5,613 bases of DNA. It comes from Dehalococcoidales bacterium. Lineage in GTDB: Bacteria > Chloroflexota > Dehalococcoidia > E44-bin15. The stretch lies in the NCBI GenBank assembly GCA_012974295.1, contig JAAXQM010000247.1, forward strand, positions 1-5,613, read 5' to 3'. Numbering within the stretch: position 1 is the stretch's first letter; each line of letters opens with the position of its first letter. Position numbers and translations under genes: made by a program. The notes beneath the pieces were generated by a model. It was given only the letters and a program-made list of their open reading frames with translations. It did no database searches and was not told the origin of the DNA. Below, piece after piece: positions 1-4,141 of this stretch.

Positions 1-274
1 CCAGTATATCGATATGACCAAACTCCTCCAGTGCCCTGGCTACCATATTATCAACCTGTTCGGCTTCACGAACATCACAGGGAACAGCAATGGCTCTTCT
101 CCCTAGATTGCGGACCTCTGAGGCTACGGATTCTATCTCGCTGGTCGTACGGGCGGCACAGACAATATCGGCACCAGCCTCGGCGAAGCCCAGAGCTATT
201 CCCCTGCCGATACTCCTCCCTGCCCCGGTGACGACAGCTACCTTACCGGTTAGAGCAAACTTATCTAGAATCAT
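1..274 (-). CDS. Short-chain dehydrogenase/reductase (SDR), N-terminal part, runs off the left edge
   Basis: Reading down from the ATG at 274-272 gives 91 residues with the classical SDR start. A beta strand is followed by the nucleotide-binding motif TGAGRSIG (residues 16-23; family pattern TGxxxGxG/TGxGxxIG). Arg42 sits at the end of the second strand, where a basic residue often favours NADP(H). The adenine-contacting pair D67-V68 follows, then the run GHIDIL (86-91) that precedes the usual NNAG motif, which lies outside the window. Classical SDRs are about 250 residues, so roughly a third is visible and the YxxxK catalytic site is not. The protein should be a soluble NAD(P)(H)-dependent oxidoreductase acting on an alcohol/ketone; it could also be a FabG-like 3-oxoacyl reductase, and the substrate cannot be told. 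No good Shine-Dalgarno site precedes the ATG, but a strong promoter lies just upstream, giving a very short leader. It is transcribed away from the ABC operon. Confidence 0.93.
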   Translation of the reverse strand, partial: MILDKFALTGKVAVVTGAGRSIGRGIALGFAEAGADIVCAARTTSEIESVASEVRNLGRRAIAVPCDVREAEQVDNMVARALEEFGHIDIL

Positions 275-292
275 ATTGTTGCGGCAATTAGG

Positions 293-322
293 ATTTTAAC
301 AAAAATAAGTTATGCGGGTCAA
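293..322 (-). promoter_or_regulatory. Sigma70-like promoter for the SDR gene
   Basis: On the minus strand, TTGACC (322-317) is followed after 18 bases by TAAAAT (298-293). Each box matches the consensus at 5 of 6 positions. A start about 7 bases downstream would fall near 286, leaving only about a dozen bases before the ATG at 274. This agrees with the lack of a clear ribosome binding site there. The assignment rests on box similarity alone. Confidence 0.5.
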
Positions 323-550
323 CAGCGAAAGTGCATCGCTGAAGGTTGCTATAGCGAACATTTATAAACTGCTAAAACACTCTCAATCAACCCCATATAT
401 CCCCCAATCTTTGGAGGAATTCTTAAGCTAGGGGACACCCCCCATACTCCCGTCAGGAAGTATCCTGCACCTCTTTTTCAGTGGCCTCATAATTATGGCG
501 ATACTGATCTCCATAGATACGGCTCCATAGCACTGGTATAACACAGTCAT

Positions 551-580
551 TTGACAAACTCAGTGGATTCGATTTATCCT
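551..580 (+). promoter_or_regulatory. Candidate promoter for the ABC-2 exporter operon
   Basis: A perfect -35 box TTGACA (551-556) is followed after 18 bases by TATCCT (575-580), which keeps the key T-A---T positions of a -10 box (4 of 6). The predicted start near 587 leaves a leader of roughly 30 bases to the ATG at 616. The leader has only a weak GAGA-like ribosome binding site. The -10 box is mediocre, so confidence is moderate. Confidence 0.42.
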
Positions 581-615
581 GTGTCACTAGAATGCAGTTG
601 TGAGATACAGCTAAT

Positions 616-1380
616 ATGACAAGTCGTGAATACACAGGGCCCGCTATAAAGGTAAATGATTTATCATTCAATTATAAGAATCTAAAAGCTGTTGATCAGT
701 TATCCCTTGAGGTACCGCGAGGCATGAGCTTCGGGGTTCTCGGCCCTAACGGCTCAGGGAAAACAACACTGATCAGGCTACTTGTCGGTTTACTTAAACC
801 GAAATACGGTACCATCCATATGATGGGACAGCCCCCATCCCGTAAAATGTCTCGCTATATCGGTTACATGCCGCAGCTTGCTTCGCTGTATACAGAGCTA
901 TCAATAGCCCAGAATGTAGACTTCTTCGCCCGTATATATGGCGTGAGAAACAGGGCCGAGCGACGTATGCAGGTCGAGGAGGCTATCCAACTAGTCGACC
1001 TGTGGCCCCGCCGTCGAGACTCAATATATAACCTGAGTGGGGGCATGAAGCAGAGAGTTAGCCTCGCCTGCTCTATGGTCCATAGGCCACCATTGCTCTT
1101 CCTTGATGAGCCCACAGTAGGGGTTGACCCAAAGCTAAGGGTAACATTCTGGGAGTATTTCCAAAACCTGAACAAGCAGGGCGTCACAATAGTCATCTCC
1201 AGTCACACCATGGATGACGCCGCCCACTGCGACCGCCTTGCCTTCTTGCGCGAGGGCAGGATCATCGCTGAGGGAACACCCTACGAACTCAGGCAGGCTA
1301 CAGGTCAATCTGAAGCGACCCTGGAAGATGCCTTCCTCTATTTTGTTGTTAGCATGGAAGAAGGTAATGAGTCCAAGTAA
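616..1380 (+). CDS. ABC-2 type transporter, ATP-binding protein
   Basis: This 254-residue protein is the ATPase of a two-component exporter and works at the inner face of the cytoplasmic membrane. Every nucleotide-binding-domain motif is present in order: Walker A GPNGSGKT (43-50), Q-loop Gln87 (YMPQ), signature LSGGM (140-144), Walker B LLFLDEP with Glu165 as catalytic base, D-loop GVDP (169-172) and switch His197 (SSH). It should therefore be an active ATPase. The pattern, with a DrrA/CcmA/NodI-like domain and a short C-terminal tail, fits the COG1131 family that pairs with ABC-2 permeases to export drugs, lipids or polysaccharide precursors; the substrate is unknown. An in-frame TGA at 601-603 shows that 616 is the first possible ATG. 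The last 14 bases overlap the permease gene, so the two products are almost certainly translationally coupled partners. Confidence 0.95.
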   Translation: MTSREYTGPAIKVNDLSFNYKNLKAVDQLSLEVPRGMSFGVLGPNGSGKTTLIRLLVGLLKPKYGTIHMMGQPPSRKMSRYIGYMPQLASLYTELSIAQNVDFFARIYGVRNRAERRMQVEEAIQLVDLWPRRRDSIYNLSGGMKQRVSLACSMVHRPPLLFLDEPTVGVDPKLRVTFWEYFQNLNKQGVTIVISSHTMDDAAHCDRLAFLREGRIIAEGTPYELRQATGQSEATLEDAFLYFVVSMEEGNESK

Positions 1381-2107
1381 TACCCTGTCAATTGCCCTGA
1401 GGGTGGTACGCCAGCTAGTCCGCGACCGCCGCACAATAGTGATCATTCTGGTTATTCCATTAGTGATAATGACACTCCTGCGATACAGCTTTCCAGGTGA
1501 AAGCAGCCTCCTGAACAACGCCTACCCGCCACTGCTGGCCACTATGGGTCTGCTATTTAGTTTCATGCTTACCGGTATAAGCTTTCTCCGCGAAAGATCC
1601 CAGGGTACGATGGAGCGTATGATGGCGTCGCCGGTATCCCGCTTTGATATGGTGGTCGGCTATCTGCTTGGTTTCTTCATTCTGGCGCTGATACAGATCC
1701 TGGTGGTGGTTCTTTTCACTATCTACGCACTAGGTGCACATCATGCCCCCGGAGCCCTGTGGCGGATCTGCATATTTCAGATCATAGTAGTCACCGTAGG
1801 AGTCAATCTAGGTATATTTATCTCCGCGTTTGCCCGTAACGAGTTCCAGATGGTTCAGTTTATTCCCCTGATCATATTCCCTCAAATACTCCTTTGCGGC
1901 GTTATCTGGCCGGTGGATCAGATGAGCACAGCTCTCCAGTGGATAGCGAAATTTCTTCCGCTAAAATATGCGATTAATGGAATGACAGATATCATGCTTA
2001 AAGGTCAGGGTCTACTTGACGTAGGCTATGAGATAGGGATACTGGCCGCTTTTGCCGTGGTTATTTCAATCCTGGCGGCGCTTACCCTGAGGAGAGGCGC
2101 TGCTTAA
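1367..2107 (+). CDS. ABC-2 type transporter permease
   Basis: This 246-residue membrane protein forms the channel half of the exporter, probably as a homodimer with two copies of the upstream ATPase. Hydrophobic segments at about 23-40, 54-74, 95-122, 134-156, 162-181 and 222-241 give the usual six spans. Between spans 2 and 3 lies RERSQGTMERMMASPVSR (75-92), the conserved cytoplasmic motif (E-R-x-x-G-T-x-E-x-x-x-x-S-P) of ABC-2 permeases. Between spans 5 and 6 lies the typical stretch FPQILLCGVIWPVDQM (171-186), then LPLKYAINGM (197-206). The start is placed at the ATG at 1367 because GGAAGAAGG (1356-1364) lies directly before it and the protein then begins with the family's short amphipathic N-terminus. 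The frame is open further upstream, to 1214, but that part is a shadow of the ATPase gene. It overlaps the ATPase gene by 14 bases. Confidence 0.93.
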   Translation: MSPSNTLSIALRVVRQLVRDRRTIVIILVIPLVIMTLLRYSFPGESSLLNNAYPPLLATMGLLFSFMLTGISFLRERSQGTMERMMASPVSRFDMVVGYLLGFFILALIQILVVVLFTIYALGAHHAPGALWRICIFQIIVVTVGVNLGIFISAFARNEFQMVQFIPLIIFPQILLCGVIWPVDQMSTALQWIAKFLPLKYAINGMTDIMLKGQGLLDVGYEIGILAAFAVVISILAALTLRRGAA

Positions 2108-2116
2108 CCCCTAAAA

Positions 2117-2149
2117 ATAACCCCCGACGCTTTCCGCATCAGGGGTTAT
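2117..2149. terminator. Hairpin between convergent genes, probable bidirectional terminator
   Basis: ATAACCCC (2117-2124) pairs with GGGGTTAT (2142-2149). The inner arms continue the stem with mismatches (GA/TC, then GC/GC) around a TTTCC loop (2131-2135). Read on the minus strand, the stem is followed by TTTTT (complement of 2113-2117), making a good intrinsic terminator for the FAD oxidoreductase gene that ends at 2185. Read on the plus strand, the tail is TAATCCTAACTT, which is poorer in T, so termination of the ABC operon ending at 2107 may be weaker. A second left arm, TTAACCCC (2104-2111), overlaps the permease stop codon and could compete for the same right arm. Confidence 0.72.
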
Positions 2150-2184
2150 AATCCTAACTTAAGCCACTAATCTACGATTTAATA

Positions 2185-3906
2185 CTACGCCGCTACTTTT
2201 CCCTCACGGGGTACCGCCGATATTTTACCTCTCTCCGGTATATACCACGGCGACGGATACCACCAATCTCCCGGCTCGGCAAGCCCATCTTCAATGAGTA
2301 TATGCATCAGATTATAAGTAACAGCCATGAGGCACAACCCACCAGGGTGCGCTGCCGTTTGATGGCAAAGGTAAAGCCCTTCGATGGGAGTGCGGTAGCG
2401 CGCAAGCTCGGGAAGGGGTCGCTGCATCCAAAACTGGTCTTCACAGTGGCGGGTGCCACACCAGGTGCCGCCAATCATACCGGTGTTGCGAAACTCCGAT
2501 TCATAGGGAGTGTTGGCCCAGTGGTGAATAATATTGTCGTCGTCAAGGTTCTCTATTACCTCACTGAAGGCCTTGCGCATATAACCGTTCCAGTACTCCT
2601 TCTTTTTATCTATGGCATCGACACCGTCTGGATGATACTCCGGCGGCGGCACATAGACATAAAACGGAGACATAATATGTTCATTGGGACGCGTGTTTTG
2701 AGGGTGATGGTCGTTAAACCTATTGCTGGGGGTTCCTAACCACATTAACCTCTCCGGTGGCATTGTGATGTCACCCTTACGTCCATCGACGTCGGCTACA
2801 TGCTCATAGTAGATCTCACGCGAGTCACAGGGATATGGGCCAAGCCCAGCCTCGTCTCCCATAAGCTCACTGCGGAACTGGGGGCGGCAACGAAGCTTCT
2901 CACGAGTTAATATATGAGAAACATAGATACTACCACCCTTGAGACTGATGTCATTTATACGCTGCAGGAAGGAGCGGTCTACATGCTGCGGTCCGACCAG
3001 AGTGTTAAAGGTCTGCAAAATATCAACATCACTGATCACCGCTTTGTCCGCCCAGATGGTCTTTTCAGCCTTTGCGGCATTGTCCCTTAAGCGCACGCCC
3101 ACCGCCCGTCCGTTACTGATCATGATCTCATCCACAGGGCAGCAGGTACGGATCACTACACCGTGATCGACGGCACAGCGGAAAATGGAGTGGAAATAGC
3201 CGTGCATGGTCCCGCGCGGAACGCTGACCTTGCCACAAAGTGTAAGCACTACATCGCAGGCGAGGGCAGGGATAGCCACTCCCTCCCAGTGAGCTGCAGC
3301 TCCTGAATACCAGGCCACCATCGCCTGTTGTACCTTGAAGTGCTCTGTTTCGCAGTACTCGTCCAAGAGGTCAAACATGGTCATATTGAGGAGTTCCTCG
3401 GTCCAGATATCTGGTGAACGCTGCTTGTATACCTGCATATAGGGAACAGTCTCCGCATTGACCTCCACATCTGCTGGATGAGGTGGGCACCAGAAGGTAG
3501 CACGCATAAGCTCAGTGATGAAGGGGGGATCCGTGAGCATGCCGCTTATCTTGGCCCATCCCATCATGTCCTTTTCTGTCATGGGCCTCATACCATCGGT
3601 ACAAAGAGCTCCCCTTCCTACCTGCTTTGTCAGATCCTGTAAGAGGGGATTCCAGTCCATGCGGAAGCCATATTTCCACAGCTCCAGTTGCTCGAATCCG
3701 GGAGCGGGTGCGCCGTACATCATTATGGCATGGGGATTGATGCGTACTCCGGCTACGGGCTCAGCACTCTCGCATCCTCCCCCCGCCTCTACCCTCTCCT
3801 CTAATACACATACGCTCAGACCGCACTTGCCGAGGTATGCTGCAGTTGTAACTCCATTGAAGCCACCGCCGACAATAACAACATCGTACCTTTCATCTGT
3901 GCTCAT
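2185..3906 (-). CDS. FAD-dependent oxidoreductase, phytoene dehydrogenase (CrtI)-like family
   Basis: This 573-residue flavoprotein begins with an FAD-binding Rossmann fold: VVIVGGGFNG (residues 9-18) and Glu36, which ends the second strand and should bind the adenosine ribose, followed by the AGGGCE loop (41-46). In the middle, VPRGTMHGYF, then a GRAVGVRL strand and a VISDVD strand, match the second FAD-contacting region of the COG1233 family. Near the end, GLYLCHQTAAHPGG (510-523) and YNLMHIL form the closing FAD motif. Length is slightly above the usual 490-550. A Trp/Tyr/Pro-rich tail of about 35 residues (DWWYPSPWY) extends beyond the normal end. Carotenoid synthesis is not implied: no other crt gene is present, and many relatives act on other unsaturated substrates. 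The start at 3906 is supported by AAGGGGG (3922-3916), and an in-frame TAG lies immediately upstream, ending a small membrane-peptide frame. It is convergent with the ABC operon and divergent from the OYE-type reductase. Confidence 0.9.
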   Translation of the reverse strand: MSTDERYDVVIVGGGFNGVTTAAYLGKCGLSVCVLEERVEAGGGCESAEPVAGVRINPHAIMMYGAPAPGFEQLELWKYGFRMDWNPLLQDLTKQVGRGALCTDGMRPMTEKDMMGWAKISGMLTDPPFITELMRATFWCPPHPADVEVNAETVPYMQVYKQRSPDIWTEELLNMTMFDLLDEYCETEHFKVQQAMVAWYSGAAAHWEGVAIPALACDVVLTLCGKVSVPRGTMHGYFHSIFRCAVDHGVVIRTCCPVDEIMISNGRAVGVRLRDNAAKAEKTIWADKAVISDVDILQTFNTLVGPQHVDRSFLQRINDISLKGGSIYVSHILTREKLRCRPQFRSELMGDEAGLGPYPCDSREIYYEHVADVDGRKGDITMPPERLMWLGTPSNRFNDHHPQNTRPNEHIMSPFYVYVPPPEYHPDGVDAIDKKKEYWNGYMRKAFSEVIENLDDDNIIHHWANTPYESEFRNTGMIGGTWCGTRHCEDQFWMQRPLPELARYRTPIEGLYLCHQTAAHPGGLCLMAVTYNLMHILIEDGLAEPGDWWYPSPWYIPERGKISAVPREGKVAA

Positions 3907-4005
3907 CTATAAGTACCCCCTTCTTGATGTGTAATGCTGTGACAAGAAAAATATACAGCTTATCACTAAATAATGCAATCCCCCAACGTACAGTGTCCAC
4001 AGCAT
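3907..4005 (-). CDS. Small membrane peptide (32 aa) directly upstream of the FAD oxidoreductase
   Basis: The minus strand reads an ATG at 4005-4003 through 32 codons to TAG at 3909-3907. The peptide begins MLWTLYVGGL, continues through the hydrophobic HYLVISCIFFL (11-21) and ends TSRRGYL. Residues about 5-22 could form one membrane span with Arg28-Arg29 on the cytoplasmic side. The frame is preceded by GGGAGGTGAT (4019-4010), a near-perfect anti-16S match eight bases from the ATG, which is better than most sites in this window. An in-frame ATG at 4011 would add two residues but sits too close to that site. The stop abuts the ATG of the oxidoreductase, so translation is probably coupled, and the downstream ribosome binding site lies inside the last codons. 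I recognise no family. It could be a small membrane subunit, a leader peptide, or the first part of a membrane-anchored oxidoreductase broken by an amber codon. Confidence 0.55.
   Translation of the reverse strand: MLWTLYVGGLHYLVISCIFFLSQHYTSRRGYL
3916..3925 (-). promoter_or_regulatory. Ribosome binding site of the FAD oxidoreductase
   Basis: Minus-strand AAGAAGGGGG ends nine bases before the ATG at 3906-3904. It lies within the last codons of the upstream 32-residue frame, so ribosomes finishing the peptide would pass over this site, which is consistent with coupled translation. Confidence 0.6.
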
Positions 4006-4009
4006 TTTC

Positions 4010-4019
4010 ATCACCTCCC
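4010..4019 (-). promoter_or_regulatory. Very strong ribosome binding site for the 32-aa peptide
   Basis: Minus-strand GGGAGGTGAT differs by one base from the full anti-16S complement AGGAGGTGAT. The GGAGG core sits eight bases from the ATG at 4005-4003. No other start suits this site as well, since the in-frame ATG at 4011 overlaps it. This is the main evidence that the small frame is translated. Confidence 0.6.
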
Positions 4020-4046
4020 ATTCCGTTTCTCGTCTCTATGCTTTAA

Positions 4047-4076
4047 AATAGATGAGCACAGCTATAAATAATTCAA
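4047..4076 (-). promoter_or_regulatory. Weak candidate promoter for the peptide/FAD oxidoreductase operon
   Basis: On the minus strand, TTGAAT (4076-4071) is followed after 18 bases by TCTATT (4052-4047). Each box matches the consensus at only 4 of 6 positions. It is the best pair I found upstream of the small frame and would give a leader of about 35 bases. The region is AT-rich, so chance matches are likely. Confidence 0.22.
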
Positions 4077-4090
4077 CTAGAAAATGATGT

Positions 4091-4120
4091 TTAACGTTAA
4101 TACGATTATTACAGTACAAT
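4091..4120 (+). promoter_or_regulatory. Promoter for the OYE-type reductase, overlapping a TTAACGTTAA palindrome
   Basis: TTAACG (4091-4096, 4 of 6 matches) and TACAAT (4115-4120, 5 of 6) are spaced by 18 bases. The expected start near 4127 would fall almost on the ribosome binding site at 4129-4135, so the leader would be very short (about 15 bases). The -35 box is one half of the perfect 10-bp palindrome TTAACGTTAA (4091-4100), a plausible operator where a dimeric repressor would block the polymerase. The palindrome lies between two divergent genes and could affect both. Confidence 0.42.
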
Positions 4121-4128
4121 GACTGAAA

Positions 4129-4135
4129 AAGGAGG
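4129..4135 (+). promoter_or_regulatory. Ribosome binding site of the OYE-type reductase
   Basis: AAGGAGG ends six bases before the ATG at 4142, an ideal spacing. It decides the start over the in-frame ATG four codons later. An in-frame TGA at 4124-4126 excludes any earlier start. Confidence 0.75.
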
Positions 4136-4141
4136 CTAGGA

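Larger units (their letters stand above)
275..615. other. Divergent intergenic region between the SDR gene and the ABC operon
   Basis: This stretch of about 340 bp has no convincing gene. It holds the minus-strand SDR promoter (293-322) and a candidate plus-strand promoter for the ABC operon (551-580). It also contains a weak imperfect hairpin (401-417, CCCCCAATCTTTGGAGG) with no T-tract, and two copies of CTCCATAG (509-516 and 523-530) upstream of the -35 box. One minus-strand open frame crosses from the ABC gene into it but shows no recognisable family features and has no plausible start context. No RNA gene was recognised. Confidence 0.6.

Noticed and set aside
401..417. Hairpin CCCCCAATCTTTGGAGG as a terminator or regulatory RNA
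   Set aside because: The stem is short with a mismatch, there is no T-tract on either strand, and no gene ends nearby.
433..443. GGGGACACCCC inverted repeat
   Set aside because: It has only four base pairs with a three-base loop and no associated signal.
453..671. Open frame of 72 codons on the minus strand crossing the start of the ABC ATPase gene
   Set aside because: It starts inside a confirmed gene, has no family features and no good ribosome binding site; its composition looks random.
1214..1366. Upstream extension of the permease reading frame
   Set aside because: This part lies inside the ATPase gene in another frame. The strong ribosome binding site at 1356-1364 and the normal permease N-terminus put the start at 1367.
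2302..2739. Plus-strand open frame of 145 codons opposite the FAD oxidoreductase
   Set aside because: It is a shadow on the opposite strand of a gene with clear family motifs; no domain or start signal supports it. The same applies to plus-strand frames near 2939-3166 and 3515-3934.
2185..3906. Calling the FAD oxidoreductase a carotenoid phytoene desaturase
   Set aside because: Only the general COG1233 fold is visible. No other carotenoid gene is present, and the neighbouring reductases point to a different substrate type.
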